Assembly (NCBI GenBank): GCA_023101725.1
Contig: JALJCO010009083.1
Location: 1 to 64,000, forward strand
Reading direction: 5' to 3'
DNA from: Atherinomorus stipes
Taxonomy: Eukaryota; Chordata; Actinopteri; Atheriniformes; Atherinidae
Length of the DNA: 64,000 nt
Part shown: piece by piece, positions 11,781 to 22,499 of the stretch
How the letters are laid out: every line of letters starts with the position of its first letter
Position numbering within the stretch: position 1 is the stretch's first letter
The notes under the pieces: generated by a model
The model's database searches: none
What the model saw: the letters and a program-made list of their open reading frames with translations, nothing else
What the model was told of the DNA's origin: nothing
Translations under genes and position numbers: made by a program

Positions 11781-12384
11781 TGTAGAAATATGTTGTCTGT
11801 CTGGTTGGTGGTTTAGTTTGGGGAGACTTAAATAAAAATGGAGTGAGCTAAGATTTATATTGGTTCCATTCTCACACTTTGAATAAAAGGTAAGTTTAAA
11901 AAAAACATTCTAGAAACATTGAAATATCCTTTTAGGACAAACAAAGTACTTTTCCATTTCATTTGTTTTTTTGAAGGAAAAACATATGTTGTAGCTATTT
12001 TGTATCAATGTCCCCAAATGGCTGCATCTGAAGCTCTGTCACATCTTTTTCAACTAATCTAATCACTGAGGTGACAGTGAAGAGAAGGTCTCTGAAAAAG
12101 TATGGATGAATGAGAAGGATGACTTTATTCGTTAGCTTTGTCAATGACAACAACAAGGACAGCAATAATGATAGTAATGGTGATGATAGAATCAACAATT
12201 ATATAACAATTATTATTCTTGTTTGCTCATTAATAGGATAATTTTTGAATTGAGGTTACATGTTGGTGTTTTTTACACAGTTATAAACAGACTGTGTGTA
12301 TTCATGTTGACATTTTTGTGCTTGACTGCATTTTGCTGGATAAACAGTATTTGTACAGGTCTGTGGTTGTCTTGCATCACTGTG

Positions 12385-12824
12385 TATCGATAACGAGCAC
12401 AGTAATAAACAGCTGTGTCTTCAGGCTGCAGATTCTGTCCTGTTACTGTCATTGTTTCTGCAGAAGTGTCTCTGCTGCCACTGAACTTGTTTTTTAGGCC
12501 ATTATCTTGGTTTGAGCTTCCATCCCACCACATAGTAAAAATCCAGTCCATTGCTTTTCCTTCCCGCTGTCTGATCCAAGCTGTTGCATAGTTGCTATCG
12601 GTCAAAGAATAACCAGAAACCCGACAGGTGATGGACAAAGACTGTCCAGTCTGCACAACCTTTGAGTCTGGCTGGATGAGATCAATACTGTACACACCCG
12701 TGGAAACACAAAGCAACATTATCTCCATCGTTCACCTGATTATTCGGTGTTTCTGATGTTATAAATGTGAATCCAGTTAAATCTCACCAGCTACCAGCAG
12801 CAGCATCAGAGCTACAGAGAACAT
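12385..12824 (-). CDS. IGHV: VH05, family C VH gene, open frame but splice acceptor lost
   Basis: The leader 12788-12824 (MFSVALMLLLVA) and V exon 12385-12697 are open: YSIDLIQPDSKVVQTGQS, CDR1 about GYSLTDSNYAT, WIRQREGKAMDWI, CDR2 about TMWWDGSSNQ, YYCARYR. Where the five relatives have CCACAG (or GTGCACAG-like AG) before GTGTGTAC, this gene reads CCACGG, so the AG acceptor has become GG. Normal leader splicing should fail unless another AG is used. The RSS at 12346-12384 has a non-consensus nonamer (AGTATTTGT on the plus strand), 23-bp spacer and CACTGTG. A perfect octamer is at 12907-12914. Probably expressed poorly or not at all as protein. Confidence 0.85.
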
Positions 12825-13085
12825 GATGATGATGAAGATGAACTGATCTGAACTCTCAAGTTCCCTCACTGACACACTGACACACACTTCCTTTTAAGTA
12901 ACCATTATTTGCATATTTGTGAACTAATCTGATCATAGTCAGACTGGTGCTTAGTTTTTCCTCACAATTATAGATTATTGGCATGATGGATGAAAGCCAG
13001 GCCATTGAAAGAGACAGTTGGAAGTAAAACAGCAATAAGTTTATCGCTTTATTATTTTCACTGAATATTATGTATTTTTTTTTAA

Positions 13086-14374
13086 CCCTCCTGTTGTCCT
13101 CATTTTCTGTATACACCCTATGTCCTCCGGGTCAAAATGACCCGTCGTCATTAAACTCCCAATATAAGCAGTTTAATTTAATTTTAAACACAAAATATTA
13201 TATTGCTTGAAGAAACAACTTAACATTCACCACAAATTGTGTGAATACTTGTGTTTTTCCTCGTCATCTGGCAGAAAACTGTATTTTATTGAAGACACCA
13301 CTACCATTGTCAGTTGTATTATTGTTTCCTATATAGGTGGTAAGTAATATTTGTATAGTATTTCTATAACAGAAATGTGCAAAAAGGAGTTTTTAATGCA
13401 TTTTTCATTCATCCCAATGAGTCAGTTTTTTTTTTTGTTTGTTTTTTTTGTTTGTTTTTTTTGCCAGTGAACAATGTAAGAATATGTATAGTACAGTACA
13501 AAAATGTGAACATGTGAACCAAACAAACATTTCATTCAACAGCACATGTAGGGCAATATACAAGTGCACAGCCTTTGCAGATAAATTTCTTACACCTGTA
13601 GCACACAGTATGTGTTTTACAGTCCTTCTTTGTTGGGCAAAACTGACACCTCTTCGTCTTGCTTGCCCCAGCTTGGGCAGCGGCTGTGACAGCTGGCTCC
13701 TCAGGTCGGTCAGGAGATGTGGTACTCTGAATAGCTTTCACAACTGCTGCAGAGGCTTCTGTGCGGGGGACATGCTTCCTTCTTTCAATAAGCGGGGTTA
13801 CAAGCGCCTTTCCGAGCTGCTCCAGGAACACCCTCCTCTTGTTCACTTACTAGACATGATCTCTCTCCAAATTTCAAATGCATTGTAGGAGGAAACATCA
13901 ATGATGTTGTGGAAGATGACCAAGGGCCAGCGGGCCGTCATCCTTCTGCAGCTGTAGGTTCCAATCACCTTATCCAGGTTGTCCACACCTCCTTTGTTGC
14001 AGTTATAGTCAAGGATGATGGTTGGCTTCTTGTCCTCACGATCACTAATGTCAGCATCTGTGTGCAGGGTGCTACTGATTGATCTGAGACTAAACTAAAA
14101 CATTCTCGCATTCTGTGGCGTGAAACTAACTCTGTGACTTTGATTTCAACTGAATTTGACTGACGGGTCATTTTGACCCGAAGGACATCTTTGTACCTTT
14201 TTTTGTACAGCTTACATGAAAGTGTGACTAAAGGCAACAGTTCACTTTTTCTAATGTTTGGGTCAATCTAGAAAAAGTCATGAAAATTCAAGATGAAAAA
14301 AATATTGTTTAGGGGATTTTTTGTAAGTTTTCAACACAGTGACGGGTCATTTTGACCCGAGGACAACAGGAGGG
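13086..14374 (-). mobile_element. piggyBac-type transposon, internally deleted, with transposase remnants
   Basis: Terminal inverted repeats CCCTCCTGTTGTCCTC are present at both ends, each flanked by TTAA (13082-13085 and 14375-14378), the piggyBac target site. Just inside each end is GGGTCAAAATGACCCG-like palindromic sequence. On the minus strand 13850-14040 encodes a transposase catalytic piece (KPTIILDYNCNKGGVDNLD, then RRMTARWPLVIFHNIIDVS), and 13532-13846 the C-terminal tail with KRCQFC...CYRC...CKGC...CPTC, the cysteine-rich zinc-binding domain of the family. The two parts are in different frames, and the N-terminal two thirds is absent, so it cannot move on its own. Confidence 0.88.
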
Positions 14375-14399
14375 TTAAGTCACAAGAAATTTAATCATG

Positions 14400-15185
14400 T
14401 CAGTATTAGGTCGGCCCGTCAAAGACCTCATGTAGGCATCAGTGCGACGTGCAAAATAGGTTAGAAATATGACATCTAAATTGGACCTTTTTGAGACGTT
14501 GTAATGACGTTCAGAATTTGGAAGCCATCTGAAGACCAAATCTAGACGTTAAAGTAATGTGCAAAATAGATCCAAGTTTTAGACGTCATTATTGGACCTC
14601 TTTTACACGTTAAATTGACGTTCAAATACAGTAAGTATCTCCTTTGGACGTCTGTCAAGGCCCACATCTAGACATCATCAGAACGTGCAAAATAAATGCA
14701 GAATTTTCACTTGTTCATCTATAGATTCATAGATTTTATCCCAATTAACATTCCATTTTTCTTGCCCTCTCTCCATTTAATTTTTTTTAATTTTTTAATT
14801 TTTATTTTTATGTTTTTTTTTATTTTTTTCTTTAAATTCAACTACACACCATTGATGGCTTCCTGACATCCTCTGTGGCAGAGGGGCTTGAAACACTGCT
14901 CTGTCAGTCCAATGATCCTGTGTTCAATCCCAGCTCCAGACTGGTTAAAATTCACCACTGTCTTATGAGTTCAGTTGGTCAATGCACTATAGTTACAAAG
15001 TGCAGAATTTGCACATCATGCGAACCTCCAGATTGGAGGTCGGCAAGACATCAGGATTGGACCTCTATGCGACGTCTGAAAAAGACGTAATAAAAGCTTT
15101 CATTCTGCACCTTCAGGAGACCTGATTTGGACGTTGAAAAATAATGTCAAATGTACGACATGTAAACGTCTCATTGCGCAGTGGG
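14400..15185. repeat. Repeat unit rich in GACGT/ACGTC motifs
   Basis: About 785 bp with many scattered GACGT, ACGTC and ACGTTC words, each in similar phrases (GACGTGCAAAATA, TTGGACCTCT, CATCTAGAC). It looks like an expanded, diverged internal repeat. A tRNA-like B box (TGTTCAATCCC) lies near 14927-14937. It abuts the piggyBac right end. No protein frame. Class unknown. Confidence 0.5.
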
Positions 15186-15525
15186 GAGTGATGACATAGC
15201 AGTGAAAACTGGTTCATGTAGTTGACATAACTGCATATGTAAATACTCCAAAGAACAAAAACATCACTTTTTACAGCGGGGGATTGTTTTGGCAGCTAAA
15301 CCTCCGTTCCTCAGTAATACAGTTGGGTTGACTTCATGACAAGTTGACTTCATTTTGATTAGCTACACCTTATTTGGCTATAACCTTATTTAGAGAAACT
15401 AGGCCAAGCTGCCCTAGCAGTGGGACTGACAGAAAAAAAAACTTTAAAGTTCGGCAACTATTTCATTAGTTTTATTATCATTACTTTATTTATATTTTCT
15501 TCTTCAGTATTCTTCTGGTCTTACC

Positions 15526-15794
15526 TTAAAGACACACAACGGAACACTTAGCAGTTTTTTCAGTGACGCACCCCCTATCGACAACTAAACTAGCATCTAT
15601 CTTCACCTGTACTGTGACCTCACTCTAAAAGACAGCCTTATCTGGACTCTTTATCCGTCCCTTCCTCTCTTTCTTGCCTCGGGACGTTTCTGGGCTGTGA
15701 CGGCTTGAAAATGTGCCTAAAGAATGTTGGTGTGCCATCAAAACAAGTCAGAAACACAGATTATTATGGTCAAAGTTACATTGTGTGTCTTTAA
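15526..15794. mobile_element. Small MITE with 14-bp terminal inverted repeats
   Basis: The ends TTAAAGACACACAA and TTGTGTGTCTTTAA are perfect inverses, 269 bp apart. The flanks match the family B-to-C spacer seen uninterrupted near 5640 and 20700, which identifies it as an insertion. Non-coding. Confidence 0.7.
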
Positions 15795-17045
15795 GTTTGA
15801 TTTGTCAAAGTTTTTCCTGATGAAATATCGGTGTTGCATTTTAAGGGTTGCACTCATTCATCGTAAACAGTTTGTTTGATCACTATACATGAGCACATTT
15901 CAGAGAAATCTGATGTGTAAATGTATGTTGAGCAGCTGATAAGGCCTCTTATATCTCAATTTGCTCTGTCTGAAAGTCTTAGTCTTTTAGTGGCTCATCT
16001 ATCAATAGGTGTTTTTTTTTTTTTTAAGAAAACTCATGTAAAATGATGATAATGTCAACTAAAAGTGTTTTAGCAACTTTTTAATACAATCAGAAAAAAT
16101 GTTTTCTTTAATGTACTCATGATTTATATGGTTATGTATTATTCAAGCCAAAGTCAGATTAAGGCTTCCTCAGTGATCAGCAGGGTTCAAGTGTAAAACA
16201 GTTAAGGCTGAGACGAAGGGAAGCTTTGACTGCCATCAAGTGTTGGTCTGATAAACTACTTTTCTTTTTTCAAACCAGTATCAGCTATTGTGGCTGTTTC
16301 ATGTAGGTAAAGCTTTACAAATATTTGTTTGAAAAGAATTTGAAACAAATTTGCACCATTTTGTGTTTCTGTCACGATTTTTAGCTGAACAAGTATTTTT
16401 ATAGCTAATTTTAGCTGCTAATTTGTTTATTTACTTTTTATTGTTATTATGGATTTCACCGGTCGAGCTTTTACGTTTTGATGAAATACAACACACGTAC
16501 ACCAAACATACTCTTTCCTACATGAAATTAAGATTGATGTTCTGAAGCGGCAGTATTTCTGGAAAGCAGGCCAATTAAGGAGACTGTTCGAAGTAAACCA
16601 CCAATTGTTTTATTATTTTTAATGAATATATGACTTTCTTAAGCCACTATAAATTTAAAAATGAACTAAATGTAACTCTGAACCTTTTGAAGTTTGAACA
16701 TCAGGTTTTTAAAAGCTGAATCATTTAATTTAAAATAAAACCAGATGAAAATGTTGAACAATAAATGTAAATTGATGTACAAATGTACAAACCAATGTTC
16801 ACATTTTACTCTTGCTTGGTTAATTTCATCTTAAGGCCACACAGGTCATATATTTTCTTTGGTTTAAATGTTTTACACTAAGGTTTAAATTTGACTTGGT
16901 AGCTTAAAATGTGTAAAAATGGATTTGTGTTTTTAAATTCTGTCTCATGAAGGGGAGGTGATCAACTCTGAAAAACTCAAAATTGTACAAAGCAAACTGT
17001 TGTTTGCAGGAATTATCTATTGTAGTTGGGGAGTGTTGCAGCAGC
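15795..17045. other. Spacer patched from B-to-C and C-to-D type DNA
   Basis: Bases 15800-16555 match the B-to-C spacer (compare 20740-21680), whereas 16560-17045 match the C-to-D spacer (compare 48885-49420). No VH element lies between them, so a family C gene appears to have been lost here. Confidence 0.5.
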
Positions 17046-17089
17046 AGCTGCAGTTTTTGTTCAGCTCTGTAACTTCCTGTATCACTGTG

Positions 17090-17517
17090 GTGTTCGAGCA
17101 CAATAATAAACTGCAGAGTCTTCAGCAGTCAAGCCGTTCATCTGCAGATACACTTGATCTTTGTTGTTGTCTCTTGAAATGATGAAGCGATTCTTGACAG
17201 ATGAGGAATAATATTTATCGCTTCCAGCAGGAGCAGAAATGTAGGCAACCCATTCCAGTCCTTTTCCTTCAGCTTGTCTGATCCAGCTGATAGCAGCAGA
17301 GCTATCAGATATTTCTGCATATGTGCAGGTCAGTTTGTGGGATTCTCCAGGCCTCTTTGCCACTGGTTCAGACTCTGCGAGAGTCTGACTGCAAACATCT
17401 GGAAGAAAAGCAGTGATGAGAGCAGAAAACATTAAAGTAGAAAACACAGCAACAGAAGTGATATTCACCAGGAATTAATGAGAGCAGCAGAAACGTTACA
17501 CATCCAGTTAGAGTCAT
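17090..17517 (-). CDS. IGHV: VH06, family D VH gene, apparently functional
   Basis: The leader 17469-17517 encodes [16 protein letters not shown]; spliced to the V exon 17090-17398 it reads on as [18 protein letters not shown]. An unspliced frame also runs through the intron from an internal ATG; I prefer the two-exon model because the donor (GTGAAT) and acceptor (TTCCAG) are conserved in all family D members. CDR1 region [14 protein letters not shown]2 about [11 protein letters not shown]3 [14 protein letters not shown] to YYCARTPQ. The RSS has nonamer AGTTTTTGT at 17052-17060, a 22-bp spacer and CACTGTG at 17083-17089. The octamer position holds ATACAAAT (17578-17585), one mismatch from consensus. 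Confidence 0.9.
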
Positions 17518-17589
17518 TGTGGAAATGTGTTGTCTGTCAGGTCGGCTTGGAGACACTTGAATAAAAAGGAAGCACGGATTTGTATTGGC

Positions 17590-18745
17590 TCCTCCTCACA
17601 CTTTGAATAAAGGGTAAGTTTAGAAATAAGCGTTGAGAGGTTGCAGCTATTTTAGTGCTCTGTGGACAGAAAACACTCAAACATGAATGACACACCTTAT
17701 TTTCAAACAAGAATGAAAAAAATGTATGTGTGAAATAATTCCTCACTTCCTTTAGGTTCCCATGTTTCCTGTGGAAGATTAATTTTTCTCTTTTGAATAA
17801 AGAAACAGCTCATCCTGTTCTGACATCTAAAAGATGGTCTGCAGCTTTTACTGTGAACTCACATGTAGAGAAAACTGCATCTGAATTTCCTCCACAATTT
17901 TTTTCTGTTTTTTAATAAAGGATAAACTTGATCAGTGAGTTGATGAAAAATGAGGACATCTGAAAAATGGTGGATGAACAATACAGATTTCTGGATGAAC
18001 ATTGAACATATAATTTTGATTTCTCCAGCTACCCTCAAATACCTGTTATGCAGATTTTTTCTTTGCTCTATTAAATCATCTTCATATGCTGATGTACATC
18101 TTGTTAGTCTTTATTTTGTGTTGATTTCTTGTCTTTAGAGTGCACCAGGGGCAGATCATGTGTTTTGTTTTTTGCTGTAATATTTAAGCTGGTTTTAGTT
18201 AGAACTTTAGATCATTATGATTCTAGTTTATCATTAAGGAAAAATCATTATAGCTGATTTCACTAGTTTGAAGGGTATCTGGTGCGTCCCAAGAGGAAAT
18301 ATATTCCTGAACATTTAAAATGTTTATCCTTTTTAAAGATTTAAATTTCACCCAGTGATTTGAGAGTTTGGTCAAATCTCTTTCAAATAAATAAATCATG
18401 AGTTTATCATGTGATGTTTTGTTGTTGTTACTTTTCAAACAGTTTTTTTTTTTACATGAAATGAGTTGACATTTTGTATCATTTTCTTTTGTGAACAAAT
18501 GAAAAACATGTTATTTTGTTATTTTGATTGTTCTTTTCTTAGGTAATTCGTTTTCAGTGTTTTTATTCAACTATGAAATGCAGGATTTTTTTATGATGTT
18601 TGGGACAGATGGTGTTTTTATAATGTGTTATGAAAAATATTTGATCAATTTTTAAAACGTGGAATTGTTGTGAATTTACTTGATACTATGAATCAATTTT
18701 GCTTGTGTTAAACTTCATGAGGAAATATGATTACTTTGTTGCCAG
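17590..18745. other. Spacer, VH06 to VH07, no gene seen
   Basis: AT-rich, with short chance frames. Bases 18240-18300 (tcacta-gtttgaagggtatctggtg-like) resemble DNA near 45255-45290 and 58100-58150, and so belong to the shared downstream flank of family A genes. Confidence 0.5.
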
Positions 18746-18787
18746 TGAGGTTTTTGTGCAGCTGCTTCACTGTCTTCAGTCACTGAG

Positions 18788-19291
18788 TGCTTCTCGAGCA
18801 CAATAATAAACAGCAGAATCTTCCGTCTTCAGACTGTTCATCTGCAGATACAGCTGCTGTTTGCTGTTTTCTCTGGAGATGGTAAACCGGCCCTGAACTG
18901 ACTGAGAATATAAGATTGTATCACTGTCATATTCGATAGTTGCAATCCACTCCAGTCCTTTTCCAGGAGCCTGTCTGATCCAGGCCATCCATGAGCTGCT
19001 GAAGTCAAATCCAGAGGCTGTACAGGTCAGTTTGTGGGAACTTCCAGGGTTTTTAACCACTGATTCAGATTCTGTCAAAGTCTGACCATCAACACCTTAA
19101 GAAAAAAAAGCGGAAAAACCATTTATGTGCCATGACAAGAAATTTACAAAAGAAAACAGGAAACCAAAAGTTCATTAAAAACCAAACAGCATGAATAATA
19201 GTAGTTATTTTCTAAAAGCTGCAAACTTTAAGTAAAACTCTTCACCTGTCCAGCAGATGGTTAGAAGCAGTATCACAGTTCTACAGTCCAT
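18788..19291 (-). CDS. IGHV: VH07, family A VH gene, coding intact, RSS heptamer altered
   Basis: The leader 19246-19291 is [15 protein letters not shown] and the V exon 18788-19095 begins [21 protein letters not shown]1 is [10 protein letters not shown]2 [17 protein letters not shown]2 about IEYDSDTI and FR3 [18 protein letters not shown] to YYCAREAL. The nonamer GGTTTTTGT (18749-18757) is perfect, but at the 23-bp position (18781-18787) the heptamer reads CTCAGTG in the V direction instead of CACAGTG; a shifted reading CACTCAG would need a 25-bp spacer. The first three bases of the heptamer are the most critical for RAG, so recombination may be weak. Promoter octamer variant ATGCAAAA at 19353-19360. 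Confidence 0.88.
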
Positions 19292-19866
19292 CTTGTTAAA
19301 CTGCTGCATGTGTCCACTGGTCTCTGTTCAGTCGGTTAAATAAAGGTTCAAGTTTTGCATAAACTCCTCCTCATAAAGAGGAGACACCTGCACTCCTGAT
19401 AACTGAGACAAACAAAGGTTTATTAGTTACAGTTTTTGTGACAGATTTGTGACATGTTTAGGTTTTTTCAGTAAAGTGTTAATAAGAACATTATTTTAAA
19501 CTAAGATAATGGAAATACTTGCCAACAGGTTTTATTAAACTTTAAAGAGCTGCATTGGAATAAAACAGCTCTTTTATAATGAGAAGAAAATAAAACTCAT
19601 TAGTTTAACATTTGTGATTAAGTTATGGTTTGACAGCTGAATGAACAGATTTTATTACTGAAAAATTGTCTTGTTCATAAATGTGATAAACTTTCTGGAT
19701 TATCAAATATTGAATAGATATTCATTTGAATATGTGTGTAATTCATATGAACTGATTAGATTCTTTAATTCAGTGAGTTAATTAACACCAGAAGAGATTA
19801 AATCTCATTGGTGTTTGTTGTTGATGAGGTTTTTGTGCAGCTGCTTCATTGTCTTCAGTCACTGTG

Positions 19867-20306
19867 TCTTTGTCGAGCACAGAAGTAAACAGCAGCATCT
19901 TCTGCTGTCAGACTCCTGATCTCCAGGTACTGAGTGCTGCTGGGAACATCTTCAGTCATCAGGAAACGGCTCTGGAAAGAACTGGCATAGCTGGGATTGT
20001 TGCTACCAGTGCTCATCCATCCAATCCACTCCAGAGCTCTCCCTGGTTTCTGTCGTATCCAGTGAATATTATAGCTGGTCATGCTGTAACCAGAAATCAC
20101 ACATGACATCTTCACCGTCTCTCCAGGTCTCTTCACTGCAGAAGGAGACTGGTCCAGTTTGATCTCACTCATGACTCCTGTGATGAAACAAGAAACCATC
20201 ATCATCTATGAAGTGATGGTTTGTTACAAAAGAGCTTAAAGAAAAGTCAGATTTTCTCACCATGTATCAAAAGAGCAAACAAATTCAACATTATTGTTTG
20301 TTCCAT
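19867..20306 (-). CDS. IGHV: VH08, family B VH gene, apparently functional
   Basis: The leader 20261-20306 encodes [15 protein letters not shown] and the V exon 19867-20177 starts [19 protein letters not shown]1 [10 protein letters not shown]2 [18 protein letters not shown]2 about [10 protein letters not shown]3 [15 protein letters not shown] to VYFCARQR. Conserved Cys23, Trp41 and Cys104 are all present. The RSS 19828-19866 is textbook: GGTTTTTGT, 23 bp, CACTGTG. Upstream lies a TATA-like TTTATAAAC preceded by the octamer variant ATGCAAAA (20422-20429). A good reference for the lesions in VH02. Confidence 0.94.
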
Positions 20307-20519
20307 TTTATAAAATCCTTGTTCAGTTCTGTCAAAATGCTACAAACACAAAGGGAAGTGTCTCTGTCCTCTGTCCACAGGTTGTGTTGTTGTTGCCTCT
20401 GGTGTGTTTATAAAGAGGAAGTTTTGCATAGACCTCCCTCTGCAACAATAAATATGCAATGTTACACGGTAAGCAGAGACTTCACAACAACAGAAGGGAA
20501 CGTAAAAAACTGTTAAAGG

Positions 20520-21820
20520 AGTGATGACATAGCAGTAAAAACTAGTTTGCAGAGACTTTGCAACAGAAGGGAATGTGGTGAATTAATCATTTCTGGACAG
20601 GCAAAAAGCTTTAATGTTCTGGAAAAACTGACAACTTTTGATAAATTTCATCGTATTCATTTGACTTTATTTAGGTTTTCTTCTCTTTTCATCATTCTTA
20701 AACAATTTTTCCAGGTCTTTTGCAGGTTGCATTTGTAAGTCAGATGTTGTCCTGATGAGATATTGGTGTTACATTTTAAGGGCTGCACTTATTCACCAGA
20801 AACAGTTTGATCACTTTATATGAGCACATTTACAGTAGGAGAAGTCTGATATGTAAATATGTGTTGCGCAACTGATGAAAACTTTTTATGCAAAGTTCCA
20901 GTGTCTGAAAGTCATTTAGTGGCTGATCTGACAATATTTGTTTTTAGAAAACTTCTTTAAAATGATGAAATTGTGGACTAAAGTGTTTTAAAAAGTGTTT
21001 TAGAACACTTGTTAATGTACACTCTAACAAGTGTACTTGTTATGCCAGACAAAGTCAGATTAAGGCTTCCTCCAGTGATCAGTCCAGGGTTCAAGTGTTA
21101 AGATTAAGATTGAGACAAAAAGAAAATATTGCGTCTTCTTTCAGTGACAGATGAAGAAAGCTTTGACTGCCCTCTCGTGTTGGTCTGATAAACTTAAAAA
21201 AAAAAATTCAAACTAGTGCAACCTATTGGGGCTTTTGTGAAGTTTTATAAATGTCCGATTAAAAGTCTTTTTTGGTTTATTTTTTTGTTTTTCGGTTATG
21301 ATTGTTATAAAAATCATTAGACATACGCACATCACCAGGTGCAAGGCTACTGGGGCGTTTTGTGAAGTAAAGAAAAACCCTTTATAAATGTCCGATCAAA
21401 AGATCTTCCTCGGTCTTTTTACCTGAGGAAGATCTGGTTTTTTTTTTAGGCTTTTTCTCGGTTATGATTGTTATAAATTTTTCACCGGCCCAGCTTTGAT
21501 TTATTTAATTTTGTCACCCTTAACCCTCCATACTTTTACATTTTAATGAAATCCAATGCACACACATGAAGAAAAACTTAGAATACTCTCTCCTGCATTA
21601 ATTCAGCCTGAAGAAGAAGTCAAAAGAAATTTAGGTTGATGTTCTGAGCAGCAGTGTTTCTGTAGGTTGGATCAGATTGGTACAAATATATATTTTTAAA
21701 AAAAGGTGTAATGTATTCTTACAATCAAAGTTGTGAATTTAAAAAGTTTATGATCATGTAATTGTTCCCATTGAGTTATGCTGCATCTGATCAATACAAC
21801 CTTTCTCTGTATTTGCTGGT
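20520..21820. other. Family B-to-C spacer
   Basis: No gene. It contains the duplicated spacer (gcatttgtaagtcag at about 20727, gactgccctctcgtgttggtctgat near 21170, gttctgagcagcagtgtttctgtagg near 21635) shared with 46840-47690 and, apart from the hAT insertion, with 5640-9240. A short hairpin GAAAGATCTTCCTCGG / CCTGAGGAAGATCTGG lies around 21398-21435. Confidence 0.55.
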
Positions 21821-21864
21821 TCCTCAGTTTTTGTACAGACATGTTCATAACTTGTATCACTGTG

Positions 21865-22421
21865 TCTGTGAGACGAGCACAGTAATAAACAGCTGTGTCC
21901 TCAGGCTGCAGATTCTGTCCTGTTATTGTCACTGTTCCTGCAGACGTGTCTCTGCTGTAGCTGAACTTGTTTTTAAGAGCATCATTTTGCCTCAAAGTAC
22001 CACCCCCCCACTGATGAGAAATCCAGTCCATCGCTTTTCCTTCCCGCTGTCTGATCCAAGCTGTTGCATAGCTGTTATCAGTCACAGAATAACCAGAAAC
22101 CCGACAGGTGATGGACAAAGACTGTCCAGGCTGGACAACCTTTGAGTCTGGCTGGATGAGATCAATACTGTACACACCTGTGGAAACACAAAGCAACATT
22201 ATCTCCATCATTCATCTGATTATTCAGTGTTTCTGATGTTATAAATGTGAATCCAGTTAAGTCTTTTCACAGGATCCAAATGCCAGCAGCAGCAGTAAAA
22301 AATAAAATTTTGTTCAAACCAAATGATAATGCAGGTGCCTGCTTTATAACAATACTTAAAGTAATGTTATTTTACCTGTCCAGCAGATGGTTAGAAGCAG
22401 TATCACAGTTCTACAGTCCAT
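21865..22421 (-). CDS. IGHV: VH09, family C VH gene with a family A leader
   Basis: The V exon 21865-22177 is an intact family C domain: VYSIDLIQPDSKVVQPG, CDR1 about GYSVTDNSYAT, WIRQREGKAMDWI, CDR2 about HQWGGGTL, YYCARLT. In place of the usual MFSAALILLLAA leader, the only complete leader exon upstream is 22376-22421, [15 protein letters not shown], the family A leader; its promoter (ATGCAAAA, 22483-22490) is family A too. Remains of a family C leader (atgccagcagcagcag) lie at about 22277-22294. Both leader types end in phase 1, so the hybrid can splice in frame. RSS: AGTTTTTGT 21826-21834, 23 bp, CACTGTG 21858-21864. Confidence 0.9.
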
Positions 22422-22499
22422 CTTGTTAAACTGCTGCATGTGTCCACTGGTCTCTGTTCAGTCAGTTAAATAAAGGTTCAGGTTTTGCATAAACTCCTC

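Noticed and set aside
17082..17468. Single-exon model of VH06 (and of VH20, VH22) starting at MNITS
   Set aside because: The apparent start lies in the leader intron. A better leader ([13 protein letters not shown]) with conserved donor and acceptor exists just upstream.
21762..22145. Plus-strand frames opposite family C V exons (also at 9384, 47678 and elsewhere)
   Set aside because: They mirror the coding strand of real V exons and recur only because the V exons are conserved.
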